Made by a program: the position numbers and the translations under genes
In this document: one piece after another, positions 1-7,913 of the stretch
Layout: each line of letters starts with the position of its first letter
Numbering within the stretch: position 1 is the stretch's first letter
Source of the DNA: a virus
Direction: 5' to 3' (one strand)
DNA: 36,576 nt
Virus record (IMG/VR): IMGVR_UViG_3300021962_000294
Location: 1 to 36,576 of that record
Notes under the pieces: generated by a model
What the model was told of the DNA's origin: nothing
The model's database searches: none
The model's input: only the letters and a program-made list of their open reading frames with translations

Positions 1-33
1 AAGGCTGAACCTGTCGGGTCGCGGTGGGTGTGA
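1..33 (+). CDS. 3' end of the zinc-ribbon protein (complete copy at 35909-36142)
   Basis: The first 33 bases encode the last ten residues and TGA stop of the 77-residue zinc-ribbon protein seen complete near the right end of the window. The window begins exactly on a codon of that gene. It is a partial gene only because of where the circle was opened. Confidence 0.9.
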   Translation, partial: KAEPVGSRWV

Positions 34-39
34 TTTGAC

Positions 40-234
40 ATGTGGTGGGTTCCGATTGTCGTGGCGCTTATTGGTGGCCCTTTGATGTGGGGGTTGCACC
101 GCTTTGACAAGCGGAACACCGAACAGCATGGTCAGAACATGCAGGTTCTCAAGAGTATTGAGAAAAAAATTGACAAGGTTGATGACCGTTTGCACGGTCA
201 TATTGAGTGGCATATCGGCCAGAAGGATGATTGA
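40..234 (+). CDS. Small membrane protein with a C-terminal coiled coil
   Basis: This 64-residue protein has one hydrophobic segment at about residues 2-18, then a charged, heptad-like region (about 30-50) rich in Lys, Asp, Ile and Val that should form a coiled coil. Its layout is a single N-terminal membrane anchor with a cytoplasmic helix. It sits directly upstream of the probable holin and is followed by the portal gene. Small anchored coiled-coil proteins beside holins are common in actinophages and may assist lysis, but no specific function can be proven here. A second copy with three silent changes lies at 36149-36343. Confidence 0.75.
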   Translation: MWWVPIVVALIGGPLMWGLHRFDKRNTEQHGQNMQVLKSIEKKIDKVDDRLHGHIEWHIGQKDD

Positions 235-235
235 C

Positions 236-424
236 GTGAGTTACAAGGATGCTTTCAAGCGGGCTGTTGCCACCTTTATTGCTGGTGCTACCGCTTCGCC
301 TGCGACAGCGGCGGTGTTCAATATTTCGTTTGTGAAGGCCGCAGGTATTGCTGGTCTGATTGCGGTATGGAACTGGTTGGGCCGTTCGGCTCAGGTTTGG
401 AACAGTGATGGCTCGGACTCCTAA
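236..424 (+). CDS. Putative holin
   Basis: The protein of about 62 residues has two hydrophobic segments (roughly residues 9-27 and 33-50) separated by a short turn, with an N-terminal Lys/Arg cluster and a short polar tail. This resembles the small two-helix holins of the r1t type found in many actinophages. Its role would be to open the inner membrane so that the endolysin (16622-17125) can reach peptidoglycan. GTG 236 is preferred because AAGGA lies eight bases upstream; ATG 227 is an in-frame alternative but would sit directly against that site. The gene overlaps the portal start by 17 bases. The other copy, at 36345, has Gly for Ser at the second residue. Confidence 0.65.
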   Translation: MSYKDAFKRAVATFIAGATASPATAAVFNISFVKAAGIAGLIAVWNWLGRSAQVWNSDGSDS

Positions 425-2231
425 TAGCGAGATTCTCGCACGCTACAAGCAGCACGTCGCCAAGTCTAAGCGTTGGCGGCGTGAAGAAGGCTACGACGAT
501 ACTTGGCGTCGCCTTATTGACATGTATCGTGGACGGCACTACGAGTATGCAACAGATGAAGACCGTCTGCTGGTGAATATTGCGTTCTCTACGGTGAACG
601 TGATTAGCCCGAGTGTGTCGGTGAACTATCCGAAGATTGCTGTTAACGCGCGCCGTCCTGAGGACGCGCCGCGTGCAATCATTACTGAGGCTATTGTTAA
701 CTACTGGTGGAAGCACTACAAGGTGAAGCCCGAGTTTCGTCGGGCTGTTAAGGACTTCCTTGTTGTTGGCCATGCGTGGTTGAAGGTCGGCTATCGTTAT
801 GTTGAAGAGGAACAGATTGGCGACAGTGACGATGTGTCAACTGTTGATGAAAACAATCTGATTACACCGACCATCATTGTTCGTGAGGACAGGCCGTTCG
901 TTGAGCGCGTGTCGCCGTTTGATGTTTATGTTGACCCCGATGGGACAGCAGAAAGTGACATCAAGTGGATTGCTCAGCGTATCCGCCGTCCCATCAAAGA
1001 GATTAAGGCGGACAAGCGGTACAACAAGGCGGCACGCGAGAACGTGTCGCCAACGAGTGTAACCCGCCATGTTGATGACCCGTCTGACCGTAGGACTTGG
1101 GATGAGTCCATGCAGTATTCGGACATTTGGGAATTCTACGATTTGCGAAATGGCCGTATGGCCGTTTTCGCAGAGGGTGGAGACCAGTTCCTGATTAAGC
1201 CGACGAAGATGCCGTATGCGTTCGGTCATCCGTTTGTGATGCTCCGCAACTACGACATCCCCGACTACTTCTATCCGATGGGTGACCTTGAGGCGATTGA
1301 GCCTCTGCAGCGCGAGTTGAATGAAACTCGTACGCAGATGATGAATCACCGTAAGCGGTTCTCGCGCAAGTACCTGTTCAAGGAGTCTGCATTTGATGCT
1401 GATGGTCGCAGTGCGTTGGAGTCCGATTACGACAACGTGATGGTTCCTGTTGCTTCCGATGAGAACCTTGGCAATGTTGTGGCTCCGTTTCCTGCGGTCA
1501 TCACGCCACCCGAGTTCTACAACCAGTCTAATATGATTCAGGCTGACGTGGAACAGATTTCGGGTGTGACCGAATATCAGCGTGGCGGTCTACCTGAGAT
1601 TCGTCGTACGGCAACAGAGGCAGCCATCATGCAGGATGCCGCTAACGCTCGTGCGGCGGACAAGTTGGCTACTATTGAGGTTGTTATCGCTAATGTGGCC
1701 GAGCGTCTGGTGGCGTTGGCTCAGCAGTATTTGACTGGCGAGCAAGTAGCCCGTGTGGTGGGGCGTGATGGTGAGCCGATGTGGGTCACGTTTGACCGCG
1801 ATTATATCGCAGGCCAGTTTGACTTTGAGGTTGAGGCTGGCTCTACCGCTCCAGTGAACGAGTCGTTCCGACGCCAGATGGCGCTTCAGATGGTGGATGC
1901 TATGGCTCCGTTTGCTGGTGCTGGCATTGTGAACATGCAGCAGTTGGCTGCTCATGTTCTCCAGTTTGGTTTCGGTGTCAAGAACCCTGACGAGTTCTTG
2001 CAGGCTCCGCCGCCGCCCATGCCTGAGGCTGGTGCGGCTGGCGTTCCGCCCGAGATGGGTGCTGGCCCTGCTGGGATGCCACCCGAGATGATGGGTGCTG
2101 CTGGCAGCCCGATGCCGTCACCTGACATCATTGCCCCGCCCGCCGCTAATCCCAATGAGTTGAGTGGGGTTGACCCCGCTGTGCTTGCCGCTTTGTCGTC
2201 GCGGCTGGGTATTGGGCTACCGAATCTTTGA
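408..2231 (+). CDS. Portal (head-tail connector) protein
   Basis: This 607-residue protein is the probable dodecameric portal through which DNA is packaged and ejected. The N-terminal half has the charged helices and long alternating alpha/beta region typical of podoviral connectors, with Tyr- and Arg-rich segments around residues 35-130. A Gln-rich helical region follows at about 380-480. The last 90 residues are low-complexity Pro/Gly/Ala/Met sequence. It lies between the terminase-holin region and the scaffold and capsid genes, the usual place for a portal. ATG 408 was chosen because it begins a well-formed N-terminus just inside the holin end; an upstream extension to 360 would lie wholly within the holin gene. 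Confidence 0.88.
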   Translation: MARTPNSEILARYKQHVAKSKRWRREEGYDDTWRRLIDMYRGRHYEYATDEDRLLVNIAFSTVNVISPSVSVNYPKIAVNARRPEDAPRAIITEAIVNYWWKHYKVKPEFRRAVKDFLVVGHAWLKVGYRYVEEEQIGDSDDVSTVDENNLITPTIIVREDRPFVERVSPFDVYVDPDGTAESDIKWIAQRIRRPIKEIKADKRYNKAARENVSPTSVTRHVDDPSDRRTWDESMQYSDIWEFYDLRNGRMAVFAEGGDQFLIKPTKMPYAFGHPFVMLRNYDIPDYFYPMGDLEAIEPLQRELNETRTQMMNHRKRFSRKYLFKESAFDADGRSALESDYDNVMVPVASDENLGNVVAPFPAVITPPEFYNQSNMIQADVEQISGVTEYQRGGLPEIRRTATEAAIMQDAANARAADKLATIEVVIANVAERLVALAQQYLTGEQVARVVGRDGEPMWVTFDRDYIAGQFDFEVEAGSTAPVNESFRRQMALQMVDAMAPFAGAGIVNMQQLAAHVLQFGFGVKNPDEFLQAPPPPMPEAGAAGVPPEMGAGPAGMPPEMMGAAGSPMPSPDIIAPPAANPNELSGVDPAVLAALSSRLGIGLPNL

Positions 2232-2254
2232 TATCAGGTAACGCCTGATATCAA
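2228..2254 (+). promoter_or_regulatory. Perfect 11-bp hairpin between portal and scaffold
   Basis: The arms TTGATATCAGG and CCTGATATCAA are perfectly complementary and enclose the loop TAACG. The portal stop codon TGA (2229-2231) is inside the left arm. No T-run follows on the plus strand, only a short TATATA, so this is more likely an RNA processing or attenuation site than a simple terminator. It could set different mRNA levels for portal and for scaffold and capsid. Confidence 0.6.
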
Positions 2255-2291
2255 TATATAGAGCAACCTGCTATGGACTCTAGGAGTAAAA

Positions 2292-3086
2292 GTGAGTGAC
2301 ATACAAGAAGTCCCCGAAATTGACCCCGTTGTTGACGGACAAGTCGCAGAGGTGGACGGTGAAGCCCCCGAGGCTGATATCCCCGAACTGAACATTGACG
2401 AGTTCGCTGACCACTATGTGACAGTGAAGGTAGACGGTGAGGATGTAAGGGTTCCACTCTCGGAGGCGGTGGCTGGTTACAGTCGGCATGCGGATTATAC
2501 CCGCAAGACGCAGGAACTGGCTCAGCAGCGACAGGAACTCCAGTGGGCTAATGCGATTCGCATGGCTTTGGAGAACAATCCGTCTCAGACAATTGACTTG
2601 CTATCTCAGCATTACGGGGTTTCTCGTGCAGAAGCGCAGCGTATCGCCGATGATTATAGTGTTTTGGAAGAGACTTGGTCTGACCCTGTTGAATCTAAAA
2701 TGTCCGAGTTGGATAAACGTATTCGGGCGTTTGAGGAGCAGCAGGCTTATGCCGAGTTGGAGCGTAGTATCCAGTCGTTGCAAACCAAATATGGGGAGGA
2801 TTTTGACCCTCAGGAAGTGGTGTCTGCGGCATTGGCGCAAGGCACTAATAACCTTGAGGCTGTCTATAAGCAGATTGCTTTTGACAGAGTGGCAGCGAAG
2901 GCTGAAGCCGCCAAGAAGGTTGCAGCCGACAAAGTCGCTCAGGAGAAAGCAGTTATTGAATCCAAGAAGGCTGCTAGCGCCGTTTCTGGAGGTTCATCTG
3001 CTAAGGGCGGCACGGAAGAATCTGGCCCAATCCGTTCAATTTCTGATGCGTGGAACGCCGCGAAGCGTTCCTACGGCATCTCCTAA
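2292..3086 (+). CDS. Scaffolding protein
   Basis: This 264-residue acidic, mostly helical protein is the probable internal scaffold for procapsid assembly. The first 35 residues are rich in Glu, Asp, Val and Pro. Residues 40-75 contain a beta-strand segment followed by an Arg/Gln-rich helix, a pattern I associate with phage scaffolds. Long coiled-coil helices occupy about 130-245, and the C-terminus is basic, as expected for binding the coat protein. The start is GTG 2292, with TAGGAG five bases upstream. It sits immediately before the major capsid gene, 18 bases away. Confidence 0.8.
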   Translation: MSDIQEVPEIDPVVDGQVAEVDGEAPEADIPELNIDEFADHYVTVKVDGEDVRVPLSEAVAGYSRHADYTRKTQELAQQRQELQWANAIRMALENNPSQTIDLLSQHYGVSRAEAQRIADDYSVLEETWSDPVESKMSELDKRIRAFEEQQAYAELERSIQSLQTKYGEDFDPQEVVSAALAQGTNNLEAVYKQIAFDRVAAKAEAAKKVAADKVAQEKAVIESKKAASAVSGGSSAKGGTEESGPIRSISDAWNAAKRSYGIS

Positions 3087-3104
3087 CAACGAAAGGTAAC
3101 TATC

Positions 3105-4046
3105 ATGGCAGGCAACGCTAACTTTGACGCATTGCTTTCAACTACCCTTGCGAACTATCGCAAGCAACTCACTGACAACGTGTTCACGGCTCGTCCGCTG
3201 ACCTACTTCCTTATGGACAAGGGTCGCATTCGGATGCTTGACGGTGGCACGAAGATTGTTGAGCCGCTCATCTACGGAACCAACAGCACTGTTGCTTCGT
3301 ACTCGGGCTACGACACCTTGTCGCTGACCGCTCAGGAAGGCATTTCGGCTGCTGAGTACGATTGGAAGCAGTACGCTGTTTCTATCGCCATCTCGGGCAT
3401 TGAAGAAGCCAAGAACAATGGCGAGCAGGCTATCCTGAACCTCCTTGAGGCTAAGGTGATGCAGGCTGAAGAGTCCATGAAGGAAGGCTTCAACCAGATG
3501 TTCTTCGGTGACGGCACGGGCAACTCGGGCAAGAACTGGAACGGTCTCGGAAACCTCGTTGAGGCTTCGGGAACGGTCGGCGGTATCAACCGCGCGACCG
3601 CTGGTAACGAGTTCTGGCAGTCGTATGAGGAGAACACCGCTGGTGCTCTTACTCTCGCCCAGATGACCACCGCGTACAACACGGTGTCGGTTGGTAACGA
3701 CCATCCCGACATGGTGCTCACGACCCAGACTCTCTTTGAGAAGTATGAGTCGCTGCTCCAGCCGCAGTTGCGCTACACCGACACGAAGACGGCTGACGCT
3801 GGCTTCCAGAACCTCCTGTTCAAGGCTGCTCCCGTGGCCTACGACACCCACTGCACCGCTGGTGTTGTGTACTTCCTTAACAGCAAGTACCTCACCCTCG
3901 TGGGTCACTCGGGCAAGTGGTTCGCTCAGACGGATTTCGTCCGCCCTGAGAACATGGATGCCCGCTACGCGCTCATCATGTGCTACGGCAACCTGACTGT
4001 GCGTAACGCCAAGAAGCAGGGCAAGTTGACGGCTAAGACCGCCTGA
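3105..4046 (+). CDS. Major capsid protein
   Basis: This 313-residue protein is the probable HK97-fold coat protein. It has an N-terminal helix, an extended strand-rich stretch near residues 45-75 that could be the E-loop, a long acidic spine-like helix around 85-125, and a C-terminal part with alternating strands. It follows the scaffold gene and a clear ribosome binding site (GAAAGG). Codon choice is visibly different from its neighbours, with more C-ending codons, as expected for the most highly expressed gene. A strong terminator-like hairpin follows 18 bases after the stop. Confidence 0.88.
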   Translation: MAGNANFDALLSTTLANYRKQLTDNVFTARPLTYFLMDKGRIRMLDGGTKIVEPLIYGTNSTVASYSGYDTLSLTAQEGISAAEYDWKQYAVSIAISGIEEAKNNGEQAILNLLEAKVMQAEESMKEGFNQMFFGDGTGNSGKNWNGLGNLVEASGTVGGINRATAGNEFWQSYEENTAGALTLAQMTTAYNTVSVGNDHPDMVLTTQTLFEKYESLLQPQLRYTDTKTADAGFQNLLFKAAPVAYDTHCTAGVVYFLNSKYLTLVGHSGKWFAQTDFVRPENMDARYALIMCYGNLTVRNAKKQGKLTAKTA

Positions 4047-4063
4047 TTCCTGCTAGTCGCAGG

Positions 4064-4093
4064 TGGCCCGCTTGTCTTTGGACAGGCGGGCCA
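4064..4093 (+). terminator. Terminator-like hairpin after the capsid gene
   Basis: TGGCCCGCTTGTC pairs with GACAGGCGGGCCA around the loop TTTG. The stem is 13 bp with a single G-T pair, and TTTG follows. The position directly after the coat gene suggests partial termination, which would give abundant short capsid messages and lower expression of the tail genes. Confidence 0.75.
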
Positions 4094-4140
4094 TTTGCTT
4101 TGTAACGAACTGCTTATAGGTAGATGCCTACGGAAGGATT

Positions 4141-4332
4141 ATGATGGCAGCCAAGAAGAAGGTTCAACCCCCGCGCCCACCGTATCTGAAGGAAGGTGGA
4201 CGCTACCGTGAGCGTTACGGCAAGGAAGAAGTTGTCGGCAATCCGGGGGCTGGCGTGACTCGGCGTGCTAAGTCTTCCAGTGACTACATCCGTCCTCCAA
4301 TGAAGAAGTCCACTAAGAAAGGTAAGAAGTAA
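4141..4332 (+). CDS. Small basic protein, function unknown
   Basis: This 63-residue protein is strongly basic, with Lys-rich ends and Pro and Arg in the middle, and no predicted membrane segment. GGAAGGA lies just upstream of ATG 4141. Its place between the capsid and adaptor genes suggests a minor head protein or a DNA-binding packaging aid, but no family is recognised. The next gene overlaps its stop codon by one base, so the two are likely translated together. Confidence 0.7.
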   Translation: MMAAKKKVQPPRPPYLKEGGRYRERYGKEEVVGNPGAGVTRRAKSSSDYIRPPMKKSTKKGKK

Positions 4333-4526
4333 TGGCTAGTCGTCGTATCACGACAGATAATCGTACGCCTCGTCCCCCTGTTGGTGGAGGCAAGAAGCCT
4401 CCGACTAAGAAGGGTGCAGCCAGTCAGGCTCGTGGCATCAATGTTGGGTTTGGCAAGATGCCAACCCCGCCTGCTGGGAGCGGCAGAATGGTGACGCTTC
4501 CCTATAAGCCTTCCAAGAAGAAGTAA
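4332..4526 (+). CDS. Small basic Pro/Gly-rich protein, function unknown
   Basis: This 64-residue protein is basic, rich in Pro, Gly, Lys and Thr, and probably disordered. The start ATG shares its first base with the preceding TAA stop, so translation is coupled. It resembles its upstream neighbour in composition but not clearly in sequence. A virion-associated or nucleic-acid-binding role is possible; nothing in the sequence proves it. Confidence 0.65.
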   Translation: MASRRITTDNRTPRPPVGGGKKPPTKKGAASQARGINVGFGKMPTPPAGSGRMVTLPYKPSKKK

Positions 4527-4544
4527 CGATTCCGCCATCTAGTG

Positions 4545-4775
4545 ATGGCTGGAGTACCTGTTTATTCATATTACGGCGAGTCCGCGTCGCGTGGCTCGCG
4601 TCCCTACGCTACTGCTGATGCTCGTCAAGCGCCCGCTGGCGGTATGCCCTTTGAGGGGCATACCCGCTGTCGGGCTAATGGCGAGACCTGTCAGGGAGCA
4701 CGAGCGAAGGGAACCGATTTCTGCATTGGTCATCTACGGCAGATGGCTAAGGAGAGCCTGAATGAATCTCGCTGA
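4545..4775 (+). CDS. Small protein with a Cys3-His zinc-binding motif
   Basis: The 76-residue protein carries C42, C49, C60 and H63, spaced C-x6-C-x10-C-x2-H with Arg and Lys between them. This is the kind of small zinc-binding element found in short phage proteins near head genes. The first 40 residues are Tyr-, Ala- and Gly-rich and probably flexible. GTG 4542 is an alternative start three bases upstream. The 3' end overlaps the adaptor gene by 14 bases. The ligand pattern is visible; the role is unknown. Confidence 0.65.
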   Translation: MAGVPVYSYYGESASRGSRPYATADARQAPAGGMPFEGHTRCRANGETCQGARAKGTDFCIGHLRQMAKESLNESR

Positions 4776-5442
4776 CATTCGCAATAAGGTCAGGGCGATT
4801 GTGGACATGGACACGGTTGACCTTTCGGACGACCTGCTGGAAATGTACATTCGTGATGGCTTTGACCGCATGATGTCGGTTGAGCGTCGCTGGCCAACTC
4901 TGCAGAAGTCGGCTACGCTCAGCACTGTTGTTGACCAGCGCGAGTATGCGTTGAGCACAATTGGTGCGGGCGACTTCTCGGATATCATTTCTATTGTTGA
5001 TGTGACGAGTGGTGGCATCCGTTTGACTTTGGTGTCGCATGATGATGCTGAGGCGACATGGGTGGGTGGGGCTGACCAGTCTGGTCGCCCCCTGCATTTC
5101 TCTGTGTGGGAGCAGAAGATTCATCTGTGGCCCAAGCCTAACGCCGTGTACTCGCTGTCGGTGCGTGGCTATCGCAAGCCTGCTGATTGGTTGGCGAATG
5201 ATACGACTGAGGTGGACGCCGATGAGCGTCTGCATCAGGCGCTTGTTTATTATGCGGTGGCTCAGGTGTATCAGTTGCAGGAAGACATTGAGTTGGCTGC
5301 GTTCTATCGCAATTCGTTTGATGAGAATGTGCGTCTTGTTGCGCGTGACATCATGAAGCCTTCGTCGCATCGTCCGCTTATTTTCAGTGGTCAACCGTTC
5401 CATGAAAGTAGCGCAGGCTACCAGTACCCGACTTACTACTGA
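4762..5442 (+). CDS. Head-tail adaptor (tail tubular protein A-like)
   Basis: This 226-residue protein resembles the adaptor ring of podoviruses (T7 gp11 or P22 gp4-like), which sits beneath the portal and joins it to the tail nozzle. It has the usual N-terminal helices (about residues 2-45), a central strand region beginning near the conserved-looking QREYAL segment, and C-terminal helices. AAGGAG is well placed before ATG 4762. The gene order portal, scaffold, capsid, adaptor, nozzle supports the call more than any single motif. Confidence 0.78.
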   Translation: MNLADIRNKVRAIVDMDTVDLSDDLLEMYIRDGFDRMMSVERRWPTLQKSATLSTVVDQREYALSTIGAGDFSDIISIVDVTSGGIRLTLVSHDDAEATWVGGADQSGRPLHFSVWEQKIHLWPKPNAVYSLSVRGYRKPADWLANDTTEVDADERLHQALVYYAVAQVYQLQEDIELAAFYRNSFDENVRLVARDIMKPSSHRPLIFSGQPFHESSAGYQYPTYY

Positions 5443-7091
5443 TGATTAATACTATCGTTGTTAATGACTTTACTGGCGGCATCAACTATCGTGCTGATGC
5501 TTTTCAGTTGGCTGACAACGAGTCTCCTGACATGCAGAACATTGATGTTGACCCGCGTGGTGGTTTCTCCACTCGTAGCGGGATGATTGAGTACAGCACC
5601 TCTGCCGTTGGCGGCTACGGGGCTGGAGCGTTCTCTCCAAAGCGTTTGTTTGCTTGGGGTGGTGCGTATAAGCATCTTCTTGTCGCCGCTAATGACAAGG
5701 TGTTCTGGACTGCTGATGGTGTGATTTCGTCGTCCATTAAGACGACGAATAATCCGTATGGTGCTTCGTTTGCCCCGTGGGCTACGTCTTCCACTTCGTT
5801 TGTCTACATGGCTGCAGGCCATGGTAATTCTGGCGCTAAGTGGAGTGGGACGACGACAACGACGTTGACTGATTCTGGTACTGGTGCTTGGCAGAACTCG
5901 TATGCTTCGCCGACTGGTACGCATATGCCGCGCGCTAATTTGTGCGCTACGCATATTGACCGTTTGTGGGTGGCTGATACGTATGAGAACGCTACGGCTT
6001 ATCCGAATCGGGTGCGATGGTCGCATCCTACTGTTGCCGAATCGTGGCGGGAAGAGGATTACATTGATGTTGTTGGCGGTGGGTCTGGAATTACTGCGCT
6101 TGTTCCATTCGGCGACCAGTTGCTTATCTTCAAAAAGAACGCAGTCTATGCGCTTCTCGGTTACGACGAGGAGACGTTCCAGTTAGTTCCGTTGACGCAG
6201 GAGATTGGTTGCGTTAATCCGCAGTGTGTTGTTGCTACCGAGCAGGGCGTTTTCTTTTTCTCGTGGCCTGAAGGATTGTTTGTTTATAACGGTCAGGGTT
6301 TCAGCGACTTGTTTGCTCCGTTGCGTCCGTTGATTGATACGGCGCAGTTGAATGAGACTTCTACTGATGGAATCTTTGTGTCGTGGATTGGTCGCAAGAT
6401 TTATTTGTCAGCACCTGTGGGCGCTGCGCCGTCCACGACGGACACGTACGATACGTCAAGTATTACTTACGATTCGGAAAGCAAGCAGTACGGCGGTAGC
6501 ACGTTGAGTACTACGCCGACTGCAACGTTTGTGTGGGATGCCACTATTCGTACTGGTGGCGCTTGGACAAAGTATGTGTGCGGCGACGGGTACGGTCTGA
6601 CGCATGGTGTGGACTTCCTGCAGTCCAATGGCAAGCGCATTGCTGTCGCTGCCCATGCGCATAAGGCTGCGTTGTTGAAGTTGAATCAGCCGAATACGTA
6701 TGCGGACACTATTCGCGGGACTATTTATCAGTTCACTGCGTACTATTTGACGAAGTGGCAGGACGCTAGTTTGACTACGTCTAAGAAGTTCTGGCGGCGA
6801 CCTGAGATGGTCGTCCGCCAATTGGGTCAGGACACTTCTATCAATGTGGATGTCTACCACAATTGGGATAGGTCTTCTGTTGATAGGACGTTCACTATTG
6901 ATTTGGTGGGCGACGACATCAGTGGCGGTTATGGGTCTACGACTATTCCTGACCTTGGGGCTGACTTAACTAAGGGGCATAATCTTGGGTTGGCTAACAG
7001 CATCCAGTTGAAGTTGTATTCCTCAAGTGCCACTCCGTGGGGTATTAATGCTATCTCGTATAAGTTTAATCCTCGGCGGGTGCGTATCTGA
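5442..7091 (+). CDS. Tail nozzle (tail tubular protein B-like)
   Basis: This 549-residue protein begins with the pattern typical of podoviral nozzle or stabilisation proteins: an N-terminal strand, the DFTGGIN motif, then an acidic segment and an RSG motif by about residue 47. The remainder is strand-rich and likely a beta-propeller, as in T7 gp12 and P22 gp10. It would extend the tail tube below the adaptor. ATG 5442 overlaps the adaptor stop by one base, and the next gene overlaps its stop in the same way, so this is a coupled structural operon. Confidence 0.8.
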   Translation: MINTIVVNDFTGGINYRADAFQLADNESPDMQNIDVDPRGGFSTRSGMIEYSTSAVGGYGAGAFSPKRLFAWGGAYKHLLVAANDKVFWTADGVISSSIKTTNNPYGASFAPWATSSTSFVYMAAGHGNSGAKWSGTTTTTLTDSGTGAWQNSYASPTGTHMPRANLCATHIDRLWVADTYENATAYPNRVRWSHPTVAESWREEDYIDVVGGGSGITALVPFGDQLLIFKKNAVYALLGYDEETFQLVPLTQEIGCVNPQCVVATEQGVFFFSWPEGLFVYNGQGFSDLFAPLRPLIDTAQLNETSTDGIFVSWIGRKIYLSAPVGAAPSTTDTYDTSSITYDSESKQYGGSTLSTTPTATFVWDATIRTGGAWTKYVCGDGYGLTHGVDFLQSNGKRIAVAAHAHKAALLKLNQPNTYADTIRGTIYQFTAYYLTKWQDASLTTSKKFWRRPEMVVRQLGQDTSINVDVYHNWDRSSVDRTFTIDLVGDDISGGYGSTTIPDLGADLTKGHNLGLANSIQLKLYSSSATPWGINAISYKFNPRRVRI

Positions 7092-7456
7092 TGCCGCGTA
7101 AGTTGTGGACTGCTCCGATGCAGCAGTTTTTGACGGGGGATAATGCCAAGGGTTTGGGTATTATTTTTCGTACGTTGAACGAGTATTTCCGTACTCATAT
7201 TGGTTTCTGGGGGCGGTATACGGGGACGACGGACGCTAATGGTCGTCTGGTTATTACTCATGGATGTGGCTTTGAGCCGATTGTGGCGACCGTCACGGAG
7301 CACTATGTGGACACTGCGCCCCACGATATGGGGCCATTTCATATCCATGTTCTGGATGCTACGACCATTGACCTTCATTTTCTAACCAAGTCAGGGCAGG
7401 ACAGGGCAACTCATAATATTGAGGTTTGTATCCATTTCATGCCCGCTACCTCGTGA
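7091..7456 (+). CDS. Small putative tail protein
   Basis: The 121-residue protein has a helical N-terminus and a strand-rich second half (residues 45-118) with many His, Thr and Val residues. That pattern is often seen in small tail or receptor-binding appendage domains. Its start overlaps the nozzle stop by one base, so it is made with the nozzle. I do not recognise a named family. A tail-tip or nozzle-associated protein is the most likely role from context. Confidence 0.65.
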   Translation: MPRKLWTAPMQQFLTGDNAKGLGIIFRTLNEYFRTHIGFWGRYTGTTDANGRLVITHGCGFEPIVATVTEHYVDTAPHDMGPFHIHVLDATTIDLHFLTKSGQDRATHNIEVCIHFMPATS

Positions 7457-7476
7457 AACGCTAAAAGGTATTAGTG

Positions 7477-7911
7477 ATGGCATTTTATCCTGATTTGTCC
7501 CTATGGTATGAGGAGCAAAGGCGACCCGCTCAGCAGAAGCGGGACGCCAGTCTGGCTATGAACTCGTACGCCCGTTTCCTGTCGCAGCAGCGAGGGAACC
7601 GTCAGGCTATGGATATTGACGTGCAGGGGACGAAGGGTCTCGGCAAGTTGGCGTCGTCCTACGCTCAGCGTGGACTAGCCAACAGTGGTATTCGTTCTGC
7701 GGGTACTGGTGAGTATGGCGCTGGGTGGCAGCGACAGAAGCAGGATGTTCTTGACCAGATGGCTCAGGATATTCAGGGGTTTGATTTGCAGGATGCTGCG
7801 GCTAATGCCGAGTATGACGCGATGATTCAGCAGTTGAATCGTGAGAAGGAGCGTCGCATTCTTGAGGCCGCAGTAAGTCTTGACCGTTTCCGTCCGTTCT
7901 TAGGGAGTTAG
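7477..7911 (+). CDS. Putative internal virion protein, 144 residues
   Basis: The protein is helical and Gln-, Arg- and Ala-rich, with a Gly/Ser-rich segment near residues 60-85 and a long charged helix from about 85 to 130. It is the first of four consecutive genes with this helical composition downstream of the nozzle. T7-like phages encode their internal core proteins in the equivalent place. AAAAGG precedes the start; GTG 7474 is an alternative three bases upstream. Function is inferred from position only. Confidence 0.65.
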   Translation: MAFYPDLSLWYEEQRRPAQQKRDASLAMNSYARFLSQQRGNRQAMDIDVQGTKGLGKLASSYAQRGLANSGIRSAGTGEYGAGWQRQKQDVLDQMAQDIQGFDLQDAAANAEYDAMIQQLNREKERRILEAAVSLDRFRPFLGS

Positions 7912-7913
7912 TT

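Larger units (their letters stand above)
1..467. repeat. Left copy of the terminal redundancy
   Basis: This stretch matches 36110-36576 at an offset of 36109. By eye there are seven differences, at 117, 168, 216, 239, 244, 313 and 343, and all are transitions. Six of the seven are silent in the two small genes they fall in. The repeat begins and ends inside genes, so it reflects a circular or circularly permuted genome and not a defined end. Exact terminal repeats of the T7 kind would normally be identical, so the mismatches point to two strain variants in the assembled population. Confidence 0.95.

Noticed and set aside
1-467. Defined direct terminal repeat of the T7 kind
   Set aside because: The two copies differ at seven sites and both ends lie inside genes. 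True terminal repeats are normally identical copies.
3138-3908. Long minus-strand frame of 256 codons opposite the capsid gene
   Set aside because: It is the mirror of a strongly biased coding gene, and its composition is what a GC-rich third position yields on the other strand.
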